A DNA stretch of 47,930 nucleotides from positions 1-47,930 of the forward strand of contig JAUNCR010000005.1 of the NCBI GenBank assembly GCA_030526505.1, given 5' to 3'. Of this stretch, positions 31,493 through 40,700 are shown piece by piece. Source of the DNA: Spirochaetales bacterium (lineage in GTDB: Bacteria > Spirochaetota > Spirochaetia > Treponematales > Treponemataceae). The notes beneath the pieces were generated by a model. It saw only the letters and a program-made list of their open reading frames with translations. It was not told the DNA's origin and did no database searches. The translations under genes were made by a program, and so were the position numbers. Positions within the stretch are counted from its first letter, which is position 1; each line of letters opens with the position of its first letter.

Positions 31493-31636
31493 ATGCTTAA
31501 GGAAATTATATCAATCGTTGCATTCATACTTGTTCTTTCAGCTATTACTGGAACTGTAGTGAGTGTTCAGGAAATTGTATTACGACAGAGTGAAGCTGCA
31601 ACAAAAATTATAGAGATTGCAAATGAAGCTGGCTGA
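31493..31636 (+). CDS. Tiny pseudopilin-like protein (47 aa)
   Basis: A short ORF 3 bp after GspG, with ATG at 31493 and TGA at 31634. It starts MLKEIISIVAFILVLSAITG, a hydrophobic N-terminal helix with Glu at position 4, and continues as an amphipathic helix with no globular domain. No leader peptide with a Gly cleavage site is visible. Its position is where gspH usually sits, so it may be a reduced minor pseudopilin. No clear ribosome site other than GGGAG in the end of GspG. It overlaps the next gene by 14 bp. Confidence 0.6.
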   Translation: MLKEIISIVAFILVLSAITGTVVSVQEIVLRQSEAATKIIEIANEAG

Positions 31637-32024
31637 AGTAATGGTCGCAGTTGCCGTTTTTCTCATTGCATCTGTAGCTATTACTTCAACCATCATAAAT
31701 GTAAGGAAAGGCATCGACAAAGCTGAAAGACATTCAAGGGAAGCAATTGAAATACTTGAGGCCGACGAAATACTAAGAAAAGAAATAAAAAAAATAGAGG
31801 TTCCATACTGGCAGAATTTTGAAAAGACATTCAAGGCAAAAGAATTGCAGCTAAAGGAAACTCTTGCTGGGATGGAAATAAAGGGCAATCTTGAAATTGT
31901 TTCCGTAACTGCCGTTCGTGATGAAAAGTACGGGGCAGAGGGAATAAGGATACAGTGGAAGCATAGGGGGAAAGACTATGCTACGCAAGAATTCGTAAAA
32001 CAGAGGATCATCATTGATGAATGA
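31623..32024 (+). CDS. Minor pseudopilin, GspI/J-like, short leader (133 aa)
   Basis: Begins MKLAEVMVAVAVFLIASVAITSTI, which matches the mature N-terminal helix of a GspI-type pseudopilin (the VMVAVAVF block) with Glu at position 5 but without the usual Gly-ended leader. A TTG at 31617 could add two residues (MQ) and still no leader. The remainder is a small charged domain with beta-rich tail (EGIRIQWKHRGKDYATQEF). It overlaps the 47-aa gene and the following GspK-like gene. I chose ATG at 31623 over TTG because it fits the family N-terminus. Confidence 0.75.
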   Translation: MKLAEVMVAVAVFLIASVAITSTIINVRKGIDKAERHSREAIEILEADEILRKEIKKIEVPYWQNFEKTFKAKELQLKETLAGMEIKGNLEIVSVTAVRDEKYGAEGIRIQWKHRGKDYATQEFVKQRIIIDE

Positions 32025-32829
32025 AGAAAGCGGATTTACAACACCGCTTGCAATGGCAGTTATATTTTCTCTTTCACTGGCGAGTATGATTTTCTTCATG
32101 TTTGTAGCATCAGTTAATAAGAAGATCAACTCTTATAAAAGGGCCGTTGAATCAAGAAAGGAAATGGAATATGTGACCCGCCGAATAGAAGAAAAGTTGC
32201 AGGACTTAAAGTTAGAGGCATCGGACATTGATGAAAGATGTGTTTCCTTTTTGATAAGTGATGCATGTGACTATAACTATACGATTCGTGATGTTTCGAC
32301 AGGAATAAACAGGAATTTTGCTTCCGAAGAATTCATAAAAAACAAGGCGATAGGGGAATACATAAATTTCCATGAAGAGTCCCTTGTTGATTACGGATGG
32401 CTGAATCCAAAGATTTCTGAAAAGGCCGTAGTTGAGGAGGTGGTAAATGATTTTGGAAATGGGAAAACATACCCTCTTCTGAATTCTTTTCCGCCATTCA
32501 ATGTTTTTTTTATGGATTCAGATTTCCTGAGGGCTGTCTTTGAATATGCAGGACTGAAAGAAGTGGAAAAAAAAGCAAACATGGTTCTTGAAAACCTTAA
32601 TGCAGATACAACAGTCAATGAAATTGCAACTTTAATAGGTGTAGAAGAGAAACATCAGCTTTTTGATTTAATCGGGCTAAAGACTTCCTTCTGGCAGGTA
32701 GAATTCGAATCTGATGCCTGCAGGTGTACTGCAATTTATGCAGCAGTGCCAAAAAAAGAACAGCAGAGGGAAATTGAAAGATACATGCTTGTGGACAGGA
32801 AAATCTTCCCCAAGGGAGGATATCTATGA
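32017..32829 (+). CDS. GspK-like minor pseudopilin (270 aa)
   Basis: Starts MNEESG|FTTPLAMAVIFSLSLAS, a prepilin leader with Gly at -1; the Glu at +5 is absent, as in GspK. The large periplasmic domain has a helix-hairpin-like region (FEYAGLKEVEKKANMVLENLNADTTVNEIATLIG) typical of the T2SS-K SAM-like fold, then a beta-rich end. GspK caps the pseudopilus tip. ATG at 32017 is used; a TTG at 32014 adds only one residue. It overlaps both neighbours by 4 to 8 bp. Confidence 0.82.
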   Translation: MNEESGFTTPLAMAVIFSLSLASMIFFMFVASVNKKINSYKRAVESRKEMEYVTRRIEEKLQDLKLEASDIDERCVSFLISDACDYNYTIRDVSTGINRNFASEEFIKNKAIGEYINFHEESLVDYGWLNPKISEKAVVEEVVNDFGNGKTYPLLNSFPPFNVFFMDSDFLRAVFEYAGLKEVEKKANMVLENLNADTTVNEIATLIGVEEKHQLFDLIGLKTSFWQVEFESDACRCTAIYAAVPKKEQQREIERYMLVDRKIFPKGGYL

Positions 32830-34208
32830 GTGTAGAAGACATCCAGAAAAATAGTCTTAGGTTCAGCCTGGTCCTGAAGGCTCATACTAAAAGAAAGAGG
32901 GTTCTGGAAGCAAAGCGGGAACTTGCCGGTGTCTATCCTTTTGAGGTGAAAGAGGACCATATCCTGATAATTAAGGGAGAAAAAAAAGGTTTTTATGATG
33001 TCTTTATAACAGAAGAAAAAATATGCCAGACCATTGATAGAAAAAAAGCGCTGTCTTCGGTTCTGGGTGTGCTTGCCGTTTTAATTGTCCTTTTTGTGTG
33101 CCTGCATCAGGTTTCCTTGAAGAACAGGCAGAATCAGATTTCACAGAGGGAAAAGGAAAGGCAAAGACAGGAGGCAGTGAGAGTTCTAAAGGAAAAGGAA
33201 AAGAAGCTGGAAGAACTTATAAAGGAATATGACATTGCAAAAGAAGAAGGCTATGAAAAGATGTATGTCTGTCTTGAACGGCTTTATTCTGTAATGACAC
33301 AAAAAACTACGGTGGAAAACCTGGCGATCGAAAAAAACACTTTTTCGGTAGAAGTAACCACAAAGGATGCCCTTAAGATTCTTTCCAATTTTGAAGGGAG
33401 CGGAGCTTTCAGTTCCATAAAGATGAACAGGACAACCGTAAAGAACGGAGTGGAATCCGTAACTTACAACGGAAACTTTTCCAGGCATTGGGACCATACG
33501 GAACCATCACTGACTGTTGATGAAAAGATTGATTTCTATCAGCAGGAAATTGACAGGATGAACAGAAGGACTATGGCCCTTCATGAAAAGCAGCTGTCTG
33601 AATACATAAAGGGGATTAGAAATGTCCTCCGTAAGAACAACTGTGCTGAACAGTACATTCAGCTTAGGGGAAAGGAAAAGAATGCGGAAGTGGAATTCTT
33701 CATTCTTTCTTCAAGCAGAAGCATCCTGAACTTCATTAAGGAAATACAGGATGAAGGTGAAAGCCTTGTGGACATAAAAAGCCTGAGGATTCGAAACAGC
33801 GAAGACCGTAACAGGATTCAGACCACAGTATGCTTTGATTCCGGGATTGAGCTGAAAAAAGAAGGCGAACAGCAGTCGGAATATGAGGTGACTGAAACTA
33901 ATCTGTCTGACATGGAAAGGATTTTCTATAAGAAGGCAGCACCGAAACCAGCCGTGATAAAAAGTGTCAGGACTGTGCAGAAAGCAGCTCCAAAACAGAA
34001 GGCTGCGGTCAGGTATCTGAAGAAGCTTTCGTTCATAGGCATCACAAAATCCAATGGCAGGACCCTGGTGATGGCAAAGGATGAGGACATGGGTTCGATA
34101 TACAAGCTTATCCTTGTGGATGAAGAAATCGGAGGTGACTGCTGTGTTGCATCTGATACTGGATACAAGGCAAAGATTCGCGGTGAATATTATGAGGTGA
34201 AAAGGTGA
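32826..34208 (+). CDS. Fused GspL/M- and GspC-like inner-membrane protein (460 aa)
   Basis: No single family fits the whole. Residues 1-75 form a cytosolic GspL/PilN-like stretch; one transmembrane helix (about 77-94, SVLGVLAVLIVLFVCLHQV) is followed by a coiled coil (ISQREKERQRQEAVRVLKEKEKKLEEL), then two PilN/PilO or GspM-like ferredoxin-like domains (150-225, 265-355). After an Ala/Lys linker (380-400) comes a small beta domain, LSFIGITKSNGRTLVMAKDED..., similar to the homology region of GspC/PilP that contacts the secretin. So one chain may do the jobs of GspL, GspM and GspC, none of which appears separately here. Inference from topology and motifs. Confidence 0.65.
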   Translation: MSVEDIQKNSLRFSLVLKAHTKRKRVLEAKRELAGVYPFEVKEDHILIIKGEKKGFYDVFITEEKICQTIDRKKALSSVLGVLAVLIVLFVCLHQVSLKNRQNQISQREKERQRQEAVRVLKEKEKKLEELIKEYDIAKEEGYEKMYVCLERLYSVMTQKTTVENLAIEKNTFSVEVTTKDALKILSNFEGSGAFSSIKMNRTTVKNGVESVTYNGNFSRHWDHTEPSLTVDEKIDFYQQEIDRMNRRTMALHEKQLSEYIKGIRNVLRKNNCAEQYIQLRGKEKNAEVEFFILSSSRSILNFIKEIQDEGESLVDIKSLRIRNSEDRNRIQTTVCFDSGIELKKEGEQQSEYEVTETNLSDMERIFYKKAAPKPAVIKSVRTVQKAAPKQKAAVRYLKKLSFIGITKSNGRTLVMAKDEDMGSIYKLILVDEEIGGDCCVASDTGYKAKIRGEYYEVKR

Positions 34209-34678
34209 ATAAGATTAAAACTGTTCTGGAAGTACTGGCCGTGGCATTGGTTTCAATGCTGGTATCCTGCGCATCTTCTCCGGAAAAGAAAATAGATTCC
34301 GTTTATTTGATGGTCTATGACTATGATAACAGCGAAGTTATGAATGTTTCCGTTTATGTTGACGGTGAAGCAGTGGGAGAAACAGATATCTACGGAAGGC
34401 TTATGATTCCGTGCGACAAACAGAAGGAAGTCATCGTCAGGGCGGAAAAGAAAGGTTACGAGACCATTGAAACAAAAGAGGCAATAAAGCCAGGAATCCT
34501 TCTGTATTTCAAGATGGGAAGCGGATCCTATTATGCAGAAAAAGCGGAAAGGTTTCTTGATGAAAAACATCCTGATGATGCACTCAGGTTGATAAATAAA
34601 GCTTTAGAGATCGAAGAGAGAAAAGACTGGACTTTCCTGAAGGAAGTCATTGAAAGGAGAATTGGAAATGTTGAATAA
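34205..34678 (+). CDS. PEGA-domain lipoprotein with TPR-like tail (157 aa)
   Basis: Start is GTG at 34205, with GAGG 7 nt upstream, overlapping the previous stop. Signal MNKIKTVLEVLAVALVSMLVSC has lipobox LVSC. Residues 33-95 form a PEGA-like beta domain (DSVYLMVYDYDNSEVMNVSVYVDGEAVGETDIYGRLMIP). Residues 105-150 look like one TPR-type helix pair (SYYAEKAERFLDEKHPDDALRLINKALEIEER). It is probably an anchored assembly or pilotin-like factor for the apparatus. Confidence 0.78.
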   Translation: MNKIKTVLEVLAVALVSMLVSCASSPEKKIDSVYLMVYDYDNSEVMNVSVYVDGEAVGETDIYGRLMIPCDKQKEVIVRAEKKGYETIETKEAIKPGILLYFKMGSGSYYAEKAERFLDEKHPDDALRLINKALEIEERKDWTFLKEVIERRIGNVE

Positions 34679-35295
34679 AAAAATCATTTACGCTGGCATT
34701 CCAATATTTGTTCTGGCTGTATCCCATACCATTCTTGCAGTTCAGATTCATTTTCAGAAAAAATCCATAGGTTCTCTTGAAAAATCTCTCGTAGATTATC
34801 AGCAGTATATGGATTCTCAGATTATGTTGATAAGCGAATGCATGAATTCCATCAGTCAAAGACAGGATGAAAACAAAAATGAAATTCAGCAGGATCTTTC
34901 AATGATAAAGCGTAAATCTGAATCCCAGTTTTCAAAAACAGTTGGCATGAGCAAGACATATGATGCAATTCTTGTTGAACAGAAAAAAAAGACCATCGAC
35001 ACGGCAGGAAAAGAAACTTATCAAAGACAAGAAGGAAGCTTTAGATGCCTATAAGAAAGGAAATTATTCTGTAGCCTATGCAGATTTCAATAGGCTGGTC
35101 GGACAGGACAGTGACGATATGGAATGCAGGGCTTATAAGGCAAAAAGCCTTTACTATAAAAACCCGGGTGACAGTTCAAGGTATTCTGAAATTCTTGCGG
35201 ATATAAAAATACTGAATCAGAATGCCTGGACAGATGAAGAGAGCGTTGAAATAGCAAAATTGATATTGGCAGAAAAGGAGGGTTTCAATGAATAA
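34668..35295 (+). pseudogene. TPR-type membrane protein split by a frameshift at an A-run
   Basis: From ATG at 34668 the protein has one N-terminal transmembrane helix (IIYAGIPIFVLAVSHTILAV) and a coiled-coil periplasmic stalk, then ends at 35054 in the unrelated tail RQEGSFRCL. In the +1 frame, KLIKDKKEALDAYKKGNYSVAYADFNRLV, a TPR helix pair, continues to 35295. The shift lies near 34983-35012, which holds A8 (34983-34990) and A4 runs. Removing one A in the second run gives a smooth join, TIDTAGKKLIKDKKEALDAY. It could be a sequence error, a true mutation or slippage. Both halves keep clean reading frames and operon spacing, so the full protein is probably made or was made recently. Confidence 0.7.
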
Positions 35296-36328
35296 GTATT
35301 TCCGTTGCCTGATTCTGCTTGCCTTCTTTGCATCAAGTTCTTTTGCATCCGAAATAATGATTGCACCTCTTGCAGTTTACGATGGCAATGGCGATAAAAT
35401 TTCTGCCCCATCCAATCCTTCAGAGGAACTGCACAGGGAATTCAAGACACACTGGTTCGAAGGACTTATAAACTTTCATTGCCTTGATCAATCCAGAACA
35501 ATGGTTCCCGTAACCATTATTGATGCCAACAAAATTTGTGTAAAGGAATCGGCAGATTACCTTATCTATGGATACATAAAGAAAAATGAAAACAGCTGGC
35601 AGGCAGAAATAAAACTTTTTTCCTATTCGGAAAAAAAGATAATCAGGGAGTTTTTTGCCAGTGATGGCATTGACCATTACGAAAGAATGCTTTCAGTTCT
35701 AAGCGGTAACATCCTCTGTGGAATCGAAGAAGTAACAGGACTGGACCAGGATAAACTAATAGAAGAAAAGATACGCCCAATGGAATTTAGGATACTGGCT
35801 TCAATATTTTACTGGAATCCGGTAGACAACGGGTGGGGAAAGACAATATTGGGTATGGCCGGGCTTAATACAGGCTTTGAGTTATATCCAGCACAGTCGC
35901 TGAAAATCAGAAACAGCAAGCTTTTTGACTATTCATTGAGGTTTAACCTTGCGTGGGAAATAGCAAAGAACAAAAAGAATACATATCCGCTTCTGATGAA
36001 TACGATTGAAATGGTGCTTCCGTTTCTTGTGCATGTTCATTTTGATGATTCCAATTCCTTATATGGTGGAACAGGATTTGGATATGAAATCGAAATGATG
36101 AAAATCAAGCCTAAATATGAAAAGGAACAGTTTATGTACCAGGGAATATTCCTGATTGAAGGAGTGTTTGGTTATGAATACAGACTTAATGATTCTGTAA
36201 ATCTGTTTACCGAACTTGTGGTGGACAAGCATCTGAGTGATGAAGGTTTCATAGCTGTAAAGTCATGTCTTGGAGCATCATTCAGAATATTAAATAAAAA
36301 AAAGGGGAATCAAAATGAAGCAATTTAA
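35288..36328 (+). CDS. Exported envelope protein, probable barrel or periplasmic (346 aa)
   Basis: Signal peptide MNKYFRCLILLAFFASSSFA. GGAGG lies before the ATG, overlapping the end of the previous frame. Residues 20-140 resemble an alpha/beta domain such as that of CsgG/FlgO-type or TolB-N-like proteins (ADYLIYGYIKKNENSWQAEIKLFSY). The second half alternates aromatic amphipathic strands (FNLAWEIAKNKKNTYPLL, YGGTGFGYEIEMMKI, FGYEYRLNDSVNLFTELVV) and ends in a strand, suggesting a small outer-membrane barrel. No named family recognised. It sits within the secretion operon. Confidence 0.68.
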   Translation: MNKYFRCLILLAFFASSSFASEIMIAPLAVYDGNGDKISAPSNPSEELHREFKTHWFEGLINFHCLDQSRTMVPVTIIDANKICVKESADYLIYGYIKKNENSWQAEIKLFSYSEKKIIREFFASDGIDHYERMLSVLSGNILCGIEEVTGLDQDKLIEEKIRPMEFRILASIFYWNPVDNGWGKTILGMAGLNTGFELYPAQSLKIRNSKLFDYSLRFNLAWEIAKNKKNTYPLLMNTIEMVLPFLVHVHFDDSNSLYGGTGFGYEIEMMKIKPKYEKEQFMYQGIFLIEGVFGYEYRLNDSVNLFTELVVDKHLSDEGFIAVKSCLGASFRILNKKKGNQNEAI

Positions 36329-37106
36329 TAAAGTGATTTTTTTATTTCTTTTAACTTTAAGTTTAGTGTCATGCTACAACAGCGAGTTTGAAGATGTTCT
36401 TTTTAGAAATACACAGGATCCATTCTATGACATTCCTGTTGCAGATTCTCTTGCAAAGGAGCACACGGTATATCTTTCGTGGAAAGTTGATGATGCTGCG
36501 GATAAATTCCTGCTGATGCGGGCCTTGGATGCAGAAAACTTGAATTGGGTTTGTGTCTATGAGGGAATAGGAACAAACTATACGGATGAAAATCTTCCGG
36601 ACAAAGAACTCTATGTATATAGGCTGGATAAAAAACGAGGTGCAAAATATTTCACAGGAGCAGGTTATGCCTATGGTTTCTCTCTTGATGGAAGAAGGGA
36701 TAGATACGAAAACAATGATGTGGATTATCGTGCCACAATGTACAGGTCACCGATGAGCTGTACTTTGCCTTGCGTCCGTTACAAGACAAACAACAAACTT
36801 ATTGTTGATGAGGACTGGTTTTCTATAAAACTGGCACCGATGCAGACAGCCCATATGATGATAGTCCAGAACAACATGGGGACTCAGCAATTAATGAAGT
36901 ATCAGGAACGCGGTAAAGAAAGTGAAACGGTAATTACTAATACAGCAAAAAGAATAAGCAATACAACTTTTGAAGATCAGGTTTTATATTTCAAAATTTA
37001 TCCGGAAACTACGGCCCTGTTTACGAAAAGTTCGGGTATAGCGTCAATACAATATACGATTTCATGCACGAATATTACTGCTTATTCTGTTGAAGGAGGA
37101 GAATAA
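36315..37106 (+). CDS. Lipoprotein with FN3-like and PPC-like domains (263 aa)
   Basis: Lipoprotein signal MKQFNKVIFLFLLTLSLVSC. Residues 45-105 resemble a fibronectin type III fold (HTVYLSWKVDDAADKFLLMRA ... YTDENLPDKELYVYRL). After DRYENNDV, residues 130-255 look like the bacterial pre-peptidase C-terminal (PPC) jelly-roll (DEDWFSIKLAPMQTAHMMIV). Such domains mediate adhesion or help present exported enzymes. AGGGG precedes the start, which overlaps the upstream gene by 14 bp. Its stop and the next start overlap as TAATG. Probably surface or periplasm facing. Confidence 0.72.
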   Translation: MKQFNKVIFLFLLTLSLVSCYNSEFEDVLFRNTQDPFYDIPVADSLAKEHTVYLSWKVDDAADKFLLMRALDAENLNWVCVYEGIGTNYTDENLPDKELYVYRLDKKRGAKYFTGAGYAYGFSLDGRRDRYENNDVDYRATMYRSPMSCTLPCVRYKTNNKLIVDEDWFSIKLAPMQTAHMMIVQNNMGTQQLMKYQERGKESETVITNTAKRISNTTFEDQVLYFKIYPETTALFTKSSGIASIQYTISCTNITAYSVEGGE

Positions 37107-37774
37107 TGAAAATCGGTAGAATTTTTGCATTTTGTATGGCAGCTGCAGTTTGCGTGTCTTGCAGCCTGGAACCATTTGATGAAAATCCCCTTCCTGTTGG
37201 ACCAACTGATTCCAAGCCAACCATTAGTGAAGAAAGCACGATGTTCGTTAAGGAAGAAAAAAGTGATGTCTATGTTTTCCAAACTAATGACAGAAAATAT
37301 CTGGGTTCAAGAGGGTACACCCTGTGGGGCGTAAAGAACATCAACCAAAGCGACCGTTTTGAACCGCTGTCTGTTCAAATTACAAAACAGGGAGGCAGGG
37401 CGGAAGCAGGCTTTGGAATGGTTTTCTGTGAACAGGAAATAGAAAACAAGTCTTTTTTACTTACCGTTTTGCTCAATGCAAATGGATTGTATGCCATCGG
37501 AAAAATTGTTGACGGGGCATTCATCCATCTAAACAACGGATGGGTGGAATCTGAATTCATAAACAAAGGTTTGGGAGTGTCTAATGATGTTTCCGTAACC
37601 TATAGTGAAGAAAAAGAATGTTTCAATTTAAAAATTAATGGACAGGAAATAACATCTTTCAGCGTAGCTGAAGAAATATCCTTTAAGAACAGCCGGTCAG
37701 GATATGTAGTCGTGATAGCGAGCGATGAAAATTTTCCGTCTAAACCGGTAAAGGTTATTTTCAGAAACAATTAA
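37106..37774 (+). CDS. Lipoprotein with LamG-like domain (222 aa)
   Basis: Lipoprotein signal MKIGRIFAFCMAAAVCVSC. After a Pro-rich linker, residues 50-220 form a concanavalin/LamG-like beta sandwich: FEPLSVQITKQGGRAEAGFGMVF, LLTVLLNANGLYAIGKIVDG and FNLKINGQEITSFSVAEE are strand pairs seen in laminin-G/DUF1080-type modules. Binding of polysaccharide or of the next protein is possible. GGAGG precedes the ATG. It ends 19 bp before the giant Rhs gene, so it is probably part of the same transcript and may help anchor or chaperone the Rhs product on the surface. Confidence 0.7.
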   Translation: MKIGRIFAFCMAAAVCVSCSLEPFDENPLPVGPTDSKPTISEESTMFVKEEKSDVYVFQTNDRKYLGSRGYTLWGVKNINQSDRFEPLSVQITKQGGRAEAGFGMVFCEQEIENKSFLLTVLLNANGLYAIGKIVDGAFIHLNNGWVESEFINKGLGVSNDVSVTYSEEKECFNLKINGQEITSFSVAEEISFKNSRSGYVVVIASDENFPSKPVKVIFRNN

Positions 37775-37793
37775 AAAAGTGAGGGTATGAATT

Positions 37794-40700
37794 ATGAAAA
37801 GGAAGTCAGAAATAAAAGTAGAAATCAGCAGGGGCAAGAGATTTGCTGCAGCACTCGTGATGTTCTCATACATCGGAATGCTGAATCCGATTCCAATGTT
37901 TGCCTTGGGCAGAACAAAGGAACAAAAGGTTCCTGTTGAAAAAACAGTGAAGGAAGAAAAGGCGGAAGTCCTTATCTCCGCAGCAAAGGGCGGCGTCGTA
38001 AGTCTTGGAGACGCTTCCATTGAAATTCCTGAGGGAGCCTTGAAGGAAGACACAAAGATCAGCATCACAAGACTTCTTAAGGTAGAGGATACAGGCGAAT
38101 CACTTTACAATACAATTCCTCATTCAGGAGGATACAGGTTCCTTCCTGCAGGAACTAAATTTGAAAAGGATGTAACGATCACACTTCCATACTCTGCTGA
38201 ACTAAATGCAAAGCCACAGAGCCTGGAAGACCTCTATACATATTTCTACGACACTCAGGCCCAAAGCTGGATCAAGCTTGAACGCATTGAAGTGGACCAG
38301 AAGCACAGCAAGGTCCGCTCTCTTTCAACACATTTTACAGACATGATTACGGCAACACTGACAATGCCAGAGTCCGCAAGCCCTGTGGATGTGAACCTCA
38401 ATTCGATCAAAAATCTTGAGGCCGCAAAGCCGGATGGACACCTCATAAAGTTCAATCCTCCGAAGGCAAGCAACATGGGTGATGCCTCCTTCAGCTTTGA
38501 GCTTGCAATCCCTTCTGGACGCCGCGGAATGCAGCCATCAGTTTCGGTGAACTATTCGTCAGGGGCCGGCAACGGAATCATGGGAAAGGGATTTGACGTA
38601 AACTACGGAAGCTCCATCACTACGGATACAAGATTCGGCCTGCCAAAATATGACAGCAATGATACCTACATGCTTGACGGAATTATCCTTGAAGTAAAGA
38701 AAAACAGAAATGGCATAATAACCTATGCCCCAAAAAAGGAATCTTCCTTCAGTCGCATCGAAAGAATTCTTTCAGACAACCATTGGGAAGTTACAGATAA
38801 GAACGGAACAAAGAGGATTTACGGACAGGACAGCGCATCATGCGTTGGAAGCGGAAAAAATATCTTCACATGGAACCTGTCAAAGACAATAGACATTAAC
38901 GGCAACACAGTTACATACGGATACAACGAATTCTCTGACAAGCAGGGAAAAAACACGGACGGATATGTGTATCCTACTTCAATAAGATATACGGGTTATA
39001 AAGAAGAAACTGGAAAATACAGCGTGGTATTCCATTACGACAACGACGGAAAGGAATCAAGGCAGGACGTCCGCATCGATGCAAGGTCAAAGAGCATTGT
39101 AGCCTGCAAGAAACTCCTCACAGGAATCACTACCCATTATGACGATGGGGAAGCAATCCGTACTTATGGATTTAAATACACACAGGGCCTTGCAAAGGAA
39201 AACATGCTGGAAGTTCTTGAAGTAAGCAACAATGCCGGAGAAAGCTATTCATATACATTTGAGTACAATGAACCGGTGAAGGAGAATGGGCAGGTAGTTT
39301 ACTTTGCGGAAGCAGAAGAATGGAACGGCGGAAAACCTTTGCAGGTAGGAAATTCTACAAGTACCGGTATGAGCTTCAACTTTTCTGGAGGAGCCGGCTA
39401 CGGAACCAGAGTAGTTGACGGAAGAGTAACCGGCGGTGCAAGCGGATCTACAAGCTCTGGAACAAGCTATACGGAAGACTCCATGGTGGACATCAACGGT
39501 GATGGAAGACCTGACGCAGTAAGACAGGATGGAAATACTGTTCATGTGGCCATCAACAACGGTAAGGGGTTTGATAAAGAGGTTTCTATTAGCATCGTTG
39601 GTGGCGCCAGCTTTACTGGAGACCTGGATCATGAAGAAAACACAACTTCAACAACAGGCTGGAATGTATACGGCGGAGTGGGATTAAAAGGAAAAACTGT
39701 TGGCGTATCAATTGGCGGCGGATATTCAGAGGTATATCAGAAAACTTCTTCAACGGTAATGTGTTCGTTCATGGACATGGACAGGGATGGCCTTGTAGAT
39801 ATTGTTGAAACAGGAAAAGATTACTATCTCAAAAATGAAGGGAACCTTAAGTTCTCCAAAGCATATATAGCTACTCTTGTTGATGTAAAAGATGTATCCC
39901 AGGAAAGTTCCCTGGATGACAGGAATAACTACTACAGCACATATTATGTTCAGAATCCATTCAGGATGTGGAAGTCCCCTTACGAAGGTGTCATTACGGT
40001 TCATGAAAAAATGAATGGAATTACATCTGGTTCAAAAAATCCTGTAAACGCAATGACCTTCATAGGCAATGCGTCAAAGGATTCAGATCTTTTCCTTGAA
40101 AAGGGAACTGATAAACATGATGCCTGCAAAACAAACTATCCTGTAGACAGCGATGTAGATTTCTACTTCGTTTCTGATCCTGGAAATGAACCAAAAAACA
40201 GTGATGCAGAATGGAATGTAAATATTGAATATTCAAAGGCAAAGGCTCTTAAGAAAGGTTATCCTCTGCCTGTATTTGTACAGAAAAACGTTAAGGCAGA
40301 CAAGGAGTATTCTAAGAGTAGTACAACAAACATATATGATTATGAAAAGAAGTGTGTAGAAGATTTCAAAAAATCCCTTCCGAATCCTCTTCTGATGGGC
40401 ATGTACAATGTTGAATATTCTGAAAAGTCCTACGAAACAGGCCATGATTATACTGTAAAAATAAAATACTCCGACAAATGGAAGGCTGGGACGAATGCAA
40501 ATGCAATCTACGACTGCCTTGTAAAGACAGGATACTTTATACCGGGAGCATTCACAGAGGATGAATTCAAAACATATGAAGAAGAAATAAAGGAATCCGC
40601 ACCTGCTGAAGAAAAGGAAGCTGTTGAATACTACAGGACTTTTGCATCTCAGTTTGTACGCAGGGTTTCGGATGGAATGTTCCTGCTCAAGGATTTTGAA

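Noticed and set aside
31493..31660. The 47-aa and 133-aa pseudopilin ORFs as one frameshifted gene
   Set aside because: Each begins with its own hydrophobic N-terminal helix, so a simple frameshift of one gene would give two such helices in one protein; separate genes are more likely.
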